Translations under genes and position numbers: made by a program
The notes under the pieces: generated by a model
Told to the model about the DNA's origin: nothing
The model's database searches: none
The model's input: only the letters and a program-made list of their open reading frames with translations
NCBI GenBank assembly: GCA_965203985.1
Contig: CBDBDS010000013.1
Location: 1 to 64,000 of the forward strand
DNA length: 64,000 nt
Source of the DNA: Bin87 sp965203985
Lineage (GTDB): Bacteria; Chloroflexota; Dehalococcoidia; Lucifugimonadales; UBA3495
Reading direction: 5' to 3'
Shown here: one piece after another, positions 26,375-35,450 of the stretch
Layout: each line of letters begins with the position of its first letter
Numbering within the stretch: position 1 is the stretch's first letter

Positions 26375-27172
26375 ATGCCGGAACCAAGCCGATACGAACG
26401 AATATTGACCAAAGTGTTTTTGGACAAATTCGTCGAAGGATCAGAACGGGTGGACTTCGTTCAGCAGGATCTGATTGACGCTGCTGTTGAATTGGGAATA
26501 CGGAGACCCCGCAACATCTCAGACGTCACCTACAGCTTTCGGTATCGGAGGGTCAACCCGGCAGAAATCGCCCGAACCGAACCCGATGGCAAAAAGTGGA
26601 TAATTCGCGGAACCGGTCGCGGCTCTTACCAGTTCGCATTAGTGTCCTCCACTCCAATCGCACCAAATCCCAACCTAGCGATCACCAAGATTCCCGATGC
26701 AACACCAGGCATCGTATTGTGGCACGCCGTCAGCGATGAGCAAGCACTGTTAGCGCGGGTCCGTTACAACCGTTTGGTCGACGTGTTCCTGGGTATAACC
26801 TGCTACTCTCTTCAAAATCACCTGAGGACTGCTGTCACCAACATCGGTCAAGTTGAAACTGATGAGGTTTACGTAGGGATAGATAAACGAGGCGCACACT
26901 TCGTGATCCCGGTTCAGGCGAAATCAGTACGTGACGAGGTCGGGCGAGTACAATTGGAACAGGATATGGCACTTAGCGCCGAAAAGTGGCCCTCGCTCAT
27001 ATGTCGGCCAATTGCGGCACAAATGATGGCCGACGACGTGATTGCGCTGTTCGAATTCGAACTACAAGACGATGAAGTGAGGATCGTGTCGGAGAGGCAT
27101 TACCAACTGGTCGACCCGGACAGCATGACGGACGAGGATTTGCGCCAATATGGTCAACGGCCAATCGACTAG
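26375..27172 (+). CDS. Probable type II restriction endonuclease, PD-(D/E)XK-like
   Basis: A 265-residue protein beside the methyltransferase. A candidate catalytic set is E161/D163/E164 (VETDEVYVGID) and Q181-A-K183 in FVIPVQAKS, a variant of the PD-(D/E)XK arrangement with Q in place of the first acidic residue of E-x-K. The N-terminal half contains 'NISDVTYSFRYRR', a likely DNA-binding part. GGAGGA lies 7 bp before ATG 26375; a longer GTG start at 26321 would overlap the methyltransferase gene. A/T-rich codon use matches its partner, supporting joint transfer. The cleavage site is unknown. Confidence 0.75.
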   Translation: MPEPSRYERILTKVFLDKFVEGSERVDFVQQDLIDAAVELGIRRPRNISDVTYSFRYRRVNPAEIARTEPDGKKWIIRGTGRGSYQFALVSSTPIAPNPNLAITKIPDATPGIVLWHAVSDEQALLARVRYNRLVDVFLGITCYSLQNHLRTAVTNIGQVETDEVYVGIDKRGAHFVIPVQAKSVRDEVGRVQLEQDMALSAEKWPSLICRPIAAQMMADDVIALFEFELQDDEVRIVSERHYQLVDPDSMTDEDLRQYGQRPID

Positions 27173-27356
27173 ATTTTAGTACGCTGAACCGCAATCAGGC
27201 TCACGCGGGATCAAGGGGTTTGCTCGCAGCACCGTACCCAACTACCAACCGGCTCAAACCCCGCCGTTCCTGTGCAGCGTATATTGATTCTAACTGCCGT
27301 TATACTTCGATCCAGTCGGGGACTTTCGGCACTTGCCCTGTGGGCCTGGAGGAGTG

Positions 27357-27596
27357 ATGGACCGCCACCGTTGGACACTGCGGGTGGCTATCAGCGGGGC
27401 CGCGTTCCTGGCCGTCATCGCGGTGTTTGTTGCCGTGGTGCGGGGCTTCGGCGTGATGATCGCCGGCGTGTATCCTGAAGCGTGGGTGCTGACGGCCATG
27501 ATGACGGCGCCGTTCACCATCGGGATTGTGTCCGTGGCGACCATAGCGACCGCGTTGGCGGAGACGTTCCGGCGGCGGCGGGCTGCGTCCGCCTGA
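27357..27596 (+). CDS. Small two-helix membrane protein
   Basis: A 79-residue protein with two predicted transmembrane helices (about 11-32, AISGAAFLAVIAVFVAVV; about 44-66, MMTAPFTIGIVSVATIATAL) and a basic C-terminal tail (FRRRRAAS), suggesting the tail is cytosolic. CTGGAGGAG precedes the ATG. No family is recognised. It is one of the few small membrane genes in the window. It lies between the restriction pair and the P450 gene without obvious link to either. Confidence 0.6.
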   Translation: MDRHRWTLRVAISGAAFLAVIAVFVAVVRGFGVMIAGVYPEAWVLTAMMTAPFTIGIVSVATIATALAETFRRRRAASA

Positions 27597-27775
27597 GCCA
27601 TCGCGAGCCTGGATAGCGCCCTCGGGTCGGCGGGGCATTAGCCAGCCTTCCAGATTGGTTGCTGGGACTGCGGACGCCGCTGGCCGTGCGGTTGGTGGGT
27701 GATCGACGGCCGTTTGCCGCGCTGGGCGGACAGTGCGACAATTAAAGTACCTCAATGCGCTGGAGGGACACGATC

Positions 27776-29173
27776 ATGGCCACGCCCACCGTTGCATACC
27801 CGCCCCGGCCGGTCATCGACCGCGCCTCGCTGCCGCCCGGGCCACCGGAGTTGCCCGTGGTCGGCCAGTCCTTCCGGTACATCAGGGACACGGTGGGGCT
27901 CATGCGGGAGACCGCCAGCTACGGCGATCTGGCCACCCTGTCCGTCAAGCCGGCCCTGGCGTACCTGGTCAGCCATCCCGACCTGGTGCAGGAACTCTTC
28001 GTCACCAACCACCAGTCCGTGGGACGGGGCTGGCTCACCGCGACGATGCGCTACCTGCTGGGGAACGGGTTGGTCACGTCCGACGGCCCGCTGCACCTGC
28101 GCCAGCGTCGCCTGATGCAACCCCAATTCAACCACCGACGCATCGGCGGTTACGCCCAGATCATGACCGACTTCGGGCGGCGCCACGAAGGCCGGTGGCG
28201 GGACGGAGTCCGGGTCGACATGGCCAACGAGATGAGCGAGCTGACGCTGCACATCGTGGTCAAGACCCTGTTCGGGCTGGACCTGCCCGACGCCGTGCGC
28301 CGGATCGGGGAGGCGTTCGAGCTGGGCAACGAGTACATCACCGCCCGAAGCAATATGCCGAGGGCGCTGCGCAACGCGCTGCACCGCCTGCCGGTGCCGT
28401 TCACCACCAGGTTCCGCAATGGGCTGGCCTACCTGGACGAGACGGTCTACGGCCTCATCTCCCAGCGTCGCGAGTCAGGCCTGGAGGGCGACGACCTGCT
28501 GTCGCTGCTGCTGAACGCCCGGGACGAGCAGGCCGACAACCCGGAGGACGCGGTGATGACCGACGAGCAGCTGCGGGACGAGGTGATCACGCTGTTCGCC
28601 GCCGGCCACGAAACCACGGCCGTGGCCATGACCTGGACCTGGTACCTGCTGGGCACGCATCCCGACGTGCAGGCCCGGTTCCACGCCGAGATTGACGAGG
28701 TGCTGGGCCGGCGGGAGCCGACGCCGGACGATCTCGCCAACCTGCCCTTCACGCAGCAGGTGCTCACGGAGTCGATGCGGCTCTACCCGCCCATCTGGAC
28801 CACCGGGCGCATGACCTTCGAGCCGATCACGCTGGGAGGCTGGGAGATACCGGCCGGCGCGGCCGTGAGCGCGCCGCAGCTGATCGTACACCGCGACCCG
28901 CGCTGGTTCGACGAGCCGCTGGAGTTCCGTCCGGATCGATGGACGCCGGAGTTCCGCGCCGGGCTGCACCGGTTCGCCTATTATCCCTTCGGCGGCGGGC
29001 CGCGCCTGTGCATCGGCGAGGGCTTCGCGTGGATGGAGGCGATGCTGCTGCTGGCGACCCTGGGACAGCGGTGGTCGATGCGCCACGACTCGCGGCACGA
29101 GGTCCGGCTACAGCCGCTGGTGTCGCTGCGGCCCAGGGGAGGCATGCCCATCTTCCTCGAACGGCGGGACTGA
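27776..29173 (+). CDS. Cytochrome P450
   Basis: A 465-residue haem-thiolate monooxygenase. The I-helix oxygen-binding motif is AAGHETTAVAM; the ExxR motif is E-S-M-R; the haem-binding loop is YPFGGGPRLCIGEGFA, in which Cys is the axial ligand. The start at 27776 (MATPTVAYPP) follows GGAGGGA at a good distance; an ATG at 27755 is less likely. No membrane anchor is predicted, so it is soluble as in most bacterial P450s. No ferredoxin or reductase is encoded nearby. The sequence is similar to CYP102/CYP110-like fatty-acid or terpene-type enzymes, but the substrate is not predictable. Confidence 0.93.
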   Translation: MATPTVAYPPRPVIDRASLPPGPPELPVVGQSFRYIRDTVGLMRETASYGDLATLSVKPALAYLVSHPDLVQELFVTNHQSVGRGWLTATMRYLLGNGLVTSDGPLHLRQRRLMQPQFNHRRIGGYAQIMTDFGRRHEGRWRDGVRVDMANEMSELTLHIVVKTLFGLDLPDAVRRIGEAFELGNEYITARSNMPRALRNALHRLPVPFTTRFRNGLAYLDETVYGLISQRRESGLEGDDLLSLLLNARDEQADNPEDAVMTDEQLRDEVITLFAAGHETTAVAMTWTWYLLGTHPDVQARFHAEIDEVLGRREPTPDDLANLPFTQQVLTESMRLYPPIWTTGRMTFEPITLGGWEIPAGAAVSAPQLIVHRDPRWFDEPLEFRPDRWTPEFRAGLHRFAYYPFGGGPRLCIGEGFAWMEAMLLLATLGQRWSMRHDSRHEVRLQPLVSLRPRGGMPIFLERRD

Positions 29174-29196
29174 ACCTGCGCCGTTCCCCTTCGGCG

Positions 29197-30156
29197 CTAC
29201 GCCGGCTGCGCCTCCGCGTTTCCGGTCCCAGCCGCAAAACCCCGCGAGACCGGAACCTCCAGCCCGATGCCGCCCGGCTCGTTGCGCTCCCGCACCACCA
29301 GCACCGGCGCGTGGCCGTGGCGCAGCACCTGGTCAGTGACGCTGCCCAGCACCATCCGGCCGATGCCGCTCCTGCCGTGGGTGGTCATCACCACCAGCGT
29401 CCCTCCGGCATCCGCCCGTTCGATGATGGCCTGGGCCGGGTCCTCGTGCTGCAGGTGCAGGGTGCGGACCGGCCGGGCTTCAGGATGATCCAGGGCCAGC
29501 CGGCGCCGCATTCGGTCCAGGTAGGCGTCGGCCTCCTCGTCTTCAGCCTGGGCAAATCCTGCCGCCAACTCCTCGGGTGATGCGCCGAAGGCCGTCCGGC
29601 CGCGCCCGGAGTCTGCCAGCCGACCGCGAAATGCCTCGGCTGACGTTGTGACGCGCAGGAGCACGACCTTCGCTCCCCAGGCGGCGGCCAGAGCGGCGGC
29701 GTGCGCGATCGACAACTCGGCCAGCTTTGAGCCGTCCAGGGGGACCAGCGCCGTCCCGACGACGGCCTCCGCGTCCGGCATGCCCGCTCTGACGACAAGC
29801 ATCGGGTTGGACACGGTGTGCAGGATCCGGTCGGTGACGCTGCCCAGGGCCAACCGCGCGAATCCTCCCCGGCCGTGGGTGGATATCACGATGAGCGCGT
29901 CGGGGTCAGCGCCCGCCCAGTCGACCAGGGCCGGACCGGCTTGCCCGGACAATGCGGTTGCGGTTGCGGCGAAACCCTGCGCCCGCAGGTCGTCCCGCAC
30001 TCCCGCCAGGTACTGCATGGCATCCTGGGCTCCGCCGTCCACGGCTCTCACCAGGTCGATGGGAATCGAGAACGCGGAGGAGAAGGACTTGGCGTAGGGC
30101 AGGCCCCGCTGAGCCAATTCCGAGCCGTCCAGGGGGACGGTAACTTTCGAATACAT
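29197..30156 (-). CDS. Tandem universal stress protein (two USP domains)
   Basis: A 319-residue protein made of two USP domains. The first begins KVTVPLDGSELAQRGLPYAK, the second 'GTALVPLDGSKLAELSIAHA'. Each domain carries the ATP-binding loop G-x2-G-x9-G-(S/T): 'GRGGFARLALGSVT' and 'GRSGIGRMVLGSVT'. Tandem ATP-binding USPs are usually involved in stress or dormancy responses. The start at 30156 (MYSKVTV) is chosen; upstream in-frame codons are an unlikely extension. The gene is convergent with the P450 gene. Confidence 0.9.
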   Translation of the reverse strand: MYSKVTVPLDGSELAQRGLPYAKSFSSAFSIPIDLVRAVDGGAQDAMQYLAGVRDDLRAQGFAATATALSGQAGPALVDWAGADPDALIVISTHGRGGFARLALGSVTDRILHTVSNPMLVVRAGMPDAEAVVGTALVPLDGSKLAELSIAHAAALAAAWGAKVVLLRVTTSAEAFRGRLADSGRGRTAFGASPEELAAGFAQAEDEEADAYLDRMRRRLALDHPEARPVRTLHLQHEDPAQAIIERADAGGTLVVMTTHGRSGIGRMVLGSVTDQVLRHGHAPVLVVRERNEPGGIGLEVPVSRGFAAGTGNAEAQPA

Positions 30157-30243
30157 GGTGTGGCCAAGTCTCCGTACGTGCCAGGGCCATCGCATTCCGG
30201 GACAATCTTGCCATTGGCCGCTCCGGGCGGCGGCGAGTTCCCT

Positions 30244-30281
30244 CGGACAAAAATCAGCGAGGCGGACAAAAATCAGCGAGG
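30244..30281. repeat. Tandem 19-bp direct repeat (2 copies)
   Basis: Two perfect copies of CGGACAAAAATCAGCGAGG head to tail. They lie 88 bp upstream of the USP start on the minus strand, so could be an operator, but nothing else supports that. Confidence 0.7.
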
Positions 30282-30813
30282 CCAGAACCGTCGCCGATCC
30301 TGGCCTTCGCGCGCCGGGGGCCCCAATGCCCCCGACCCTGTCTCTCGTCCCTGTCAGTCGGTGCGACTATCGGATCGCCGCTACGCCACCGACAGGGACC
30401 TGACACGGGAAATGCCACTTGTGGTGCCTCGTGATCAGAGAAACCACTTCCTACCTCCTGTGATGACGACGGTGTTCCCGTCGGGTTTTGATGGGCGGGG
30501 TTTCCGACTCCAACCCCGGCACCTTGAATACAGATTATAGGATTTGGCGATACTTGTCAACCCCTTGCGGCGGCTCAATTCAGACTTCTCGATAATCAGC
30601 ATCCGATGTAGCAATACTGGCCGGTTTCTCAAAATTCCCGCAAATACGTCAACAACGCACGGCCCGCAATCGGCTCGCCCTTTGCTATAACGAACTGGTC
30701 ACCGGGAACGGCAGCATCTCGCCTGTTGTTTCGCACAACCCGCTGCCTCCCGGCTGTATCTAATATCACCGGCTCGACATTCGGAGCCCATTGAGTAGAG
30801 GTAGGAAGCAACC
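30282..30813. other. Gap without a recognised gene
   Basis: About 530 bp between the tandem repeat and the coiled-coil gene. It is less GC-rich than the coding regions. It presumably carries the promoters for the divergent USP and coiled-coil genes, but no site is clear. No RNA gene or transposon end was recognised. Confidence 0.5.
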
Positions 30814-31500
30814 ATGCCAGACGAACGCGCACACGAATTGGCCCAGCGCCTGCGCAAGGCGGAAGAGGCAGCCAGCTACATGGAACGGCTGGAGACGCTG
30901 GCATCCGAGGCGCCCACGCTGCGGGAGCAGGTCAGCCTGCTACAGCGCATTGAAGCCCGGGAGAACCATCGCAAGGAGGCCATCGAGAACGCCCGCCTTG
31001 CCCTGGATTTGGCGGCAGAATCGCAAAGACAGCTACCGGACCTGATCGCCAACGCCGCCAACTTGGTCAACCAACTGGCGCGCTCCCTGCGCGAAGTCGA
31101 TACCTTCCGTCGCGAGGCCACCGCTGCGCTGAGCGTCGTTGACCGCATGGACTACGAGGACGAGCTGGACCGGGCCATGGAGGAGCACGAGCAGGAGGAC
31201 GAGGACGCCGCCATCCCGCGGGACGCCCAGTCCATCCGGATGCTGATCGCCTCCCGCCACGGCAGCACTCGCGTGCGCCGCATGATCGACGAGCTGTCGC
31301 CCGGCTTCGAGGTCTTCGCCGGGTGCAACCTGAATGCCGACCCCATGCGGGGCGAGCTGACCACGCTGATCATGGCCAAGCTGGCGGCCGAAGCCGAGGC
31401 CAGCCGCCCGCAACCGTCGCGTCGGCCGGCCCCGCCCCCGCAAATGACAGAGCCTGCGGTTCCGGTCACCCAGGAGATCGGGGACCTGCCCGGAAACTGA
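30814..31500 (+). CDS. Coiled-coil protein of unknown function
   Basis: A 228-residue acidic protein. Residues about 1-115 are a long heptad-patterned helix (HELAQRLRKAEEAASYMERL; NLVNQLARSLREVDTFRREA) followed by an acidic stretch E-E-H-E-Q-E-D-E-D. The C-terminal part (about 150-195) is a small globular segment ('IRMLIASRHGSTRVRRMIDEL') and then a Pro-rich tail ('PSRRPAPPPQ'). No known domain is recognised. It stands alone with its own terminator. Possibly a structural or scaffold protein; no function can be claimed. Confidence 0.65.
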   Translation: MPDERAHELAQRLRKAEEAASYMERLETLASEAPTLREQVSLLQRIEARENHRKEAIENARLALDLAAESQRQLPDLIANAANLVNQLARSLREVDTFRREATAALSVVDRMDYEDELDRAMEEHEQEDEDAAIPRDAQSIRMLIASRHGSTRVRRMIDELSPGFEVFAGCNLNADPMRGELTTLIMAKLAAEAEASRPQPSRRPAPPPQMTEPAVPVTQEIGDLPGN

Positions 31501-31526
31501 CCGGCTTCCTGGCCGATGGAACCCCT

Positions 31527-31556
31527 GGGGGCGACCGGCGGTCGCCCCCCATTTTG
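31527..31556 (+). terminator. Intrinsic terminator after the coiled-coil gene
   Basis: A perfect 10-bp stem (GGGGGCGACC with GGTCGCCCCC) and a 3-nt loop, then ATTTTG. It sits 26 bp after the stop codon at 31500. Confidence 0.85.
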
Positions 31557-31638
31557 TTGTATCAACTGGCTCGGTTTCGGGTACTATACGCCCCACGTCT
31601 TCGTACCGTGAGCACGCCCTGCCAAGGAGATTAGCGCC

Positions 31639-32523
31639 ATGCCCGATAAACAAATTCTGTGCGCGATTGGAGTTGACCTGGACGCCGTGGGCGGCTGGTT
31701 GGGGTCCTACGGGGGCGAGGACTCGCCCGATGACATCTCCCGGGGCCTGTTCGCCGGCGAGGTGGGCACGCCTCGCCTGCTGAAGCTCTTCGAACGGCTG
31801 GGCATCAAGACCAGCTGGTTCATTCCGGGCCACTCCATCGAGACCTTTCCCGACGAGTGCCGCATGATCGTCGAACAGGGCCACGAGGTGGGCATGCACG
31901 GGTACTCCCATGAGAACCCCATCTCCATGTCGCCGGAGCAGGAGGAGGCGGTGCTCCTGCGCTGCATCGACCTCATCACCGAGCTCTCCGGGCAACGGCC
32001 CCGCGGCTACGTCGCGCCCTGGTGGGAGTTCAGCCACGTCACCAACGAACTGCTGCTGAAGCACGGGATCAAGTACGACCACAGCCTGATGCACAAGGAC
32101 TTCGAGTGCTACTACGTGCGCGTCGGCGACAAGTGGACCAAGATAGACTTCGCCATGCCGGCCGATTACTGGATGCACGCCCTCGAAAGGGGCCAGGAGA
32201 CCGACCTGGTGGAGATACCCGCCAACTGGTACCTGGACGACCTGCCCCCGATGATGTTCATCAAGAAGTCGCCCAACAGCCACGGCTTCGTCAACCCCCG
32301 GGACATCGAGCAGATGTGGCGGGACCAGTTCGATTGGGTCTACCGGGAGTACGACGACGCGGTCTTCCCTATAACCATCCACCCGGACGTCAGCGGCCGT
32401 CCGCAGGTGCTGCTGATGCTGGAGCGCATCGTCGAGTACATCCGCTCCCACGACGGGGTGCGGTTCGTCACGTTTGAGGAGATCGCCGACGACTTCCTGG
32501 CGCGGCATCCCCGGCAAAAGTGA
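31639..32523 (+). CDS. Polysaccharide deacetylase-family (CE4/PuuE-like) hydrolase
   Basis: A 294-residue NodB-fold protein. The opening 'AIGVDLDAVGGWLG' carries an Asp of the CE4 motif 1 (usually TFDDG), 'EVGMHGYSHENP' is the H-x3-5-H metal motif, and 'YVAPWWEF' is motif 3. The family includes chitin deacetylases and PuuE-type allantoinases; sequences like this without a signal peptide are usually cytosolic C-N hydrolases rather than wall enzymes. It lies 44 bp before the two amidohydrolase genes on the same strand. Related genes are at 39316 and 40366. Confidence 0.87.
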   Translation: MPDKQILCAIGVDLDAVGGWLGSYGGEDSPDDISRGLFAGEVGTPRLLKLFERLGIKTSWFIPGHSIETFPDECRMIVEQGHEVGMHGYSHENPISMSPEQEEAVLLRCIDLITELSGQRPRGYVAPWWEFSHVTNELLLKHGIKYDHSLMHKDFECYYVRVGDKWTKIDFAMPADYWMHALERGQETDLVEIPANWYLDDLPPMMFIKKSPNSHGFVNPRDIEQMWRDQFDWVYREYDDAVFPITIHPDVSGRPQVLLMLERIVEYIRSHDGVRFVTFEEIADDFLARHPRQK

Positions 32524-32567
32524 CAGAACGTCGTGAGGTAGAACAGGGCGGAACTCAGGAGATGAAC

Positions 32568-33563
32568 ATGCGCAGCATCGACATTCACGCCCATCTGACG
32601 CCGCAGTGTTTCTGGCGGGCCACCGAAAATGGCGGTCACTGGCACACTCTGCGGCGGGAACAGGACGCTAACGGACGCCCCATCCTGGTGTCGGGAACGA
32701 GCCGCGGTCAACTGCCGCCCAAGGCCAGCTGGACGCCGGAGCAACGCCTGGCCGACATGGACTCGCTGGGCGTTGACGTGCATGTGGTCTCGCCCTTCGG
32801 CGGGTTCTACAACTACGACATGGATACCGACGTGACCATCGCAACGTCCCGGGAGTGCAACGACGAAATCAGCCAGATGATGCGGGCCTGGCCCGACCGG
32901 TTCTCCGGCCTGGCCACGCTGCCCATGCAGGACGTCCCCGCGGCCATCGCGGAGTTGGAACGGGTCATGGTGGAACTGGGGTTCAAGGGCGCGATGATCG
33001 ACGACAAGATCAACGGCAAGTTGCTGGACGAGCCGGAGTTCATGCCCTTCTGGAAGGCCGCCGAGGAGCTGGGCGCGGTCATCCTGTTCCACCAGTCCGG
33101 CGACACCATCGTTGACGCGCGCATCAAGCGTTACCACCTGCCCAACTCGGTGGGGAACCTGGCCGACCGCACGCTGACTTTCGCATCGCTGGTGATGGGT
33201 GGCGTCATGGACGCCTGCCCCGACCTGCGCATCTGTCTGTCCCACGGCGGCGGCTACGCCTGCTACGGGGCGGGCCGCATGGACCGGGGCTGGGAGCGCA
33301 TCCCGGCGGCCGACCGGCTGGCGGCCCTGCCGCCGAGCAAATATCTCAGCCGGTTCTACTACGATTGCATCGTGTACACCGAGCAATCGCTGCGGTTCCT
33401 GATCGACAGCGTGGGCATTGAGCGGGTGGTTTTCGGCACCGACTGGCCCTATGACATGGCCCAGGACTGGCCCGTTTCGTGGATTCTGGCCATGGAAAGC
33501 CTGACCCAGGACGAGAAGGACGCCATCCTGTGGAAGAACCTCGAGGCCCTGCTGGGGATCTGA
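32568..33563 (+). CDS. Amidohydrolase-family protein (ACMSD-like decarboxylase)
   Basis: A 331-residue TIM barrel. The N-terminal SIDIHAHLTP supplies the H-x-H zinc pair; 'VILFHQSGDT' supplies another His, 'LSHGGGYACYGAGRMDRGW' another, and 'VVFGTDWPYD' gives the catalytic Asp. This matches the ACMSD/gamma-resorcylate decarboxylase group, zinc enzymes that decarboxylate or hydrolyse ring-cleavage products. ATG at 32568 is chosen over 32562 because AGGAG then sits at a proper distance. It forms a pair with the next gene, which is closely related (52 bp apart). Confidence 0.9.
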   Translation: MRSIDIHAHLTPQCFWRATENGGHWHTLRREQDANGRPILVSGTSRGQLPPKASWTPEQRLADMDSLGVDVHVVSPFGGFYNYDMDTDVTIATSRECNDEISQMMRAWPDRFSGLATLPMQDVPAAIAELERVMVELGFKGAMIDDKINGKLLDEPEFMPFWKAAEELGAVILFHQSGDTIVDARIKRYHLPNSVGNLADRTLTFASLVMGGVMDACPDLRICLSHGGGYACYGAGRMDRGWERIPAADRLAALPPSKYLSRFYYDCIVYTEQSLRFLIDSVGIERVVFGTDWPYDMAQDWPVSWILAMESLTQDEKDAILWKNLEALLGI

Positions 33564-33615
33564 CCGCCGCCTATCCGTTCCGCATGACGCAAGCCCGTTT
33601 CCCGGAGGACAACCC

Positions 33616-34617
33616 GTGAGACACATCGACGTTCACACCCACCTGGCGCCGCAAATCCTGTGGAAAGCCTTTGCCAACGGCGAGGACTGGCATGGGATGC
33701 GTTACGAGGCGCAGGGCGACCTTGAGTTTATCGTGGGCAACGGCAAACGCATCCTGATCAATTCGCCCAGGATCCGCTACACGCCGGAGGAACGGCTGGA
33801 GGACATGGACGCCGAGGGCACCGACGTGCAGGTGGTGTCCATCCACACGCCGCTGTTCCCCTACCACTGGGAGACTGCGGCGGCGATCAAGGCGTCGCAG
33901 GAGGTCAACGACGAGATCGCGGGCATGACAAAAAGGTGGCCCGATCGGTTCGCCGGCCTGGCCACGCTGCCGGTGCAGGACGTGGACGCGGCGATCACCG
34001 AGTTGGAACGGGCCGTCAAGACCCTGGGCCTCAAAGGTGCCGAACTCGACATGGTGGTCAACGGTCAGAACTGGGACGAACCCCACTTCCTGCCCCTGTT
34101 CAAGGCGGCTGAGGAACTGGACGCTCTGCTGTTCTTCCATCCCCAGCCCCAGGACAACATCATGGCGACGGAGCGGACGCTGCGTTACGGCATCCCCAAC
34201 AGCGTCGGCGTGGTCCTGGAGGATGCCCTCCTGGTGGCGACCCTGATTTTCAGCGGCGTCCTGGACGAATGCCCCAACCTGCGGGTGTGCATCGCCCACG
34301 GCGGTGGCGGCGCCTGCTTCGGCATGGGTCGCCTCGACCACGGCTGGCAGGTGCGCTCCGAGGCGCGGGTGAAAATCCAGAAGCCGCCCAGCACGTACCA
34401 GAAGCGGATTTACTACGATTTTTTGACCGGCAGCGAGGCCGGCCTGAGGTTCCTGATCGACTCCGTTGGCGTCGACCGCGTCGTCATCGGCAGCGACTGG
34501 CCTTTCGTGGGTTGGGATCCCTCACCGGGCGGGTGGCTGGAAGGACTGGAGAGCCTGTCGCGGGAGGAGAAAGAAAAGATCTCCTGGAAAAACCTTGAAG
34601 CCCTGCTAGGTATCTGA
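33616..34617 (+). CDS. Amidohydrolase-family protein (ACMSD-like), paralogue
   Basis: A 333-residue TIM barrel starting with GTG (RHIDVHTHLAP); GGAGG lies 7 bp upstream. It has the same zinc ligands as its neighbour: H-x-H, 'LLFFHPQPQ', 'CIAHGGGGACFGMGRLDHGW' and 'VVIGSDWPF' for the catalytic Asp. The order and spacing of motifs match the gene at 32568, so the two arose by tandem duplication and may act on successive or related substrates, or form a mixed oligomer (inference). The gene ends the cluster; the next 830 bp hold only repeats. Confidence 0.9.
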   Translation: MRHIDVHTHLAPQILWKAFANGEDWHGMRYEAQGDLEFIVGNGKRILINSPRIRYTPEERLEDMDAEGTDVQVVSIHTPLFPYHWETAAAIKASQEVNDEIAGMTKRWPDRFAGLATLPVQDVDAAITELERAVKTLGLKGAELDMVVNGQNWDEPHFLPLFKAAEELDALLFFHPQPQDNIMATERTLRYGIPNSVGVVLEDALLVATLIFSGVLDECPNLRVCIAHGGGGACFGMGRLDHGWQVRSEARVKIQKPPSTYQKRIYYDFLTGSEAGLRFLIDSVGVDRVVIGSDWPFVGWDPSPGGWLEGLESLSREEKEKISWKNLEALLGI

Positions 34618-34880
34618 CGAAAGAGTGCCGCTGCCGCGCCTGCCAGCGACCAATACCGGCCACCAAACGGTGAAACAATGCCGGCAATGTGCGCTTGGAA
34701 GCCGTTTCACTGCTCGTATCTGCGATTTGTCAGTCAGCCTAATGCCGGTTATCATCCCGCGCGCCGACCGATAGGCCGGCTTCTATAGCGCCCGTCGCCC
34801 GGATCCAGGCGGCGGGTATTCTCGTGCCGGCGGCTTTTGCCCGTACCAGTCGCCTTGCTCAGGGCGCTGAGGATTTGCGA
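34618..34880. other. Gap with no recognised gene
   Basis: Leads from the amidohydrolase stop to a family C repeat. Together with the repeats at 34881 and 35239 it makes an 833-bp gene-free region. No terminator with a T run, RNA gene or promoter could be recognised. Confidence 0.5.
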
Positions 34881-35020
34881 GCCTTACGTGCAACCAGTCT
34901 CGCTGGAACTGTCGTTGCGAGCGAAGCGCGGCAATCCCGTGATGACGATGGAGCCTCTTTCAGCAACGAGATCGCCACGTCGCTGCGCTCCTCGCGATGA
35001 CAAACTGGGTACGCTTGAGC
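34881..35020. mobile_element. Family C MITE-like element
   Basis: The right end (AAACTGGGTACGCTTGAG) is the complement of the family C terminus CTCACGCGTACCCAGTTT with one change; the left end (CCTTACGTGCAACCAGTCT) is worn. The core is GTCGTTGCGAGCGAAG...CTCGCGATGAC. A worn sister copy lies 220 bp downstream. Confidence 0.7.
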
Positions 35021-35238
35021 AGCCCGTTGCGTTTGCCCGTGCCGATGGACCCATGCCCGGAGCGTGCCCGTGTTGGCGAGCCCATTGCCCGCGCACTTCA
35101 ATGGGGAAACGACCCCGCGACGCCGAGTTCTGCCAGCGGTCGGTGTCAAAGTCCCTGATTTGCGGCGTCTGGCCCAGGGGCGTGAGTGCGGTCCCTTCCA
35201 GCGGGCTATCCGCACGGTCGATTGCCTTTCGCGATCAT

Positions 35239-35336
35239 CCTCGCTGGGACCGTTATCACGAGCGAAGCGCGGCTATCGCGGATGGACAGCAAACCCGGTC
35301 ACGGGAGCGAGATTGCCCCGCGGCTCGCGACGACAG
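35239..35336. repeat. Degenerate copy of the family C core
   Basis: CTCGCTGGGACCGTTATCACGAGCGAAGCGC closely parallels the sequence at 34898 (CTCGCTGGAACTGTCGTTGC and on). Ends are not recognisable. It lies between the amidohydrolase and Gfo/Idh genes. Confidence 0.6.
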
Positions 35337-35450
35337 ACCGGGGATCCGTCAACCGTGCTTGCAGCGACGTCGTGCGGGTCAAAGCACCGGAAACGCCAGC
35401 CTCCGCGCCGAGGCCGGCTCCGTCAGGTGAACCAATCCCCGAACCGAGCC

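Noticed and set aside
27333..29173. A secondary-metabolite gene cluster around the P450
   Set aside because: No synthase, cyclase or carrier protein gene is nearby; the neighbours are a small membrane protein and a USP.
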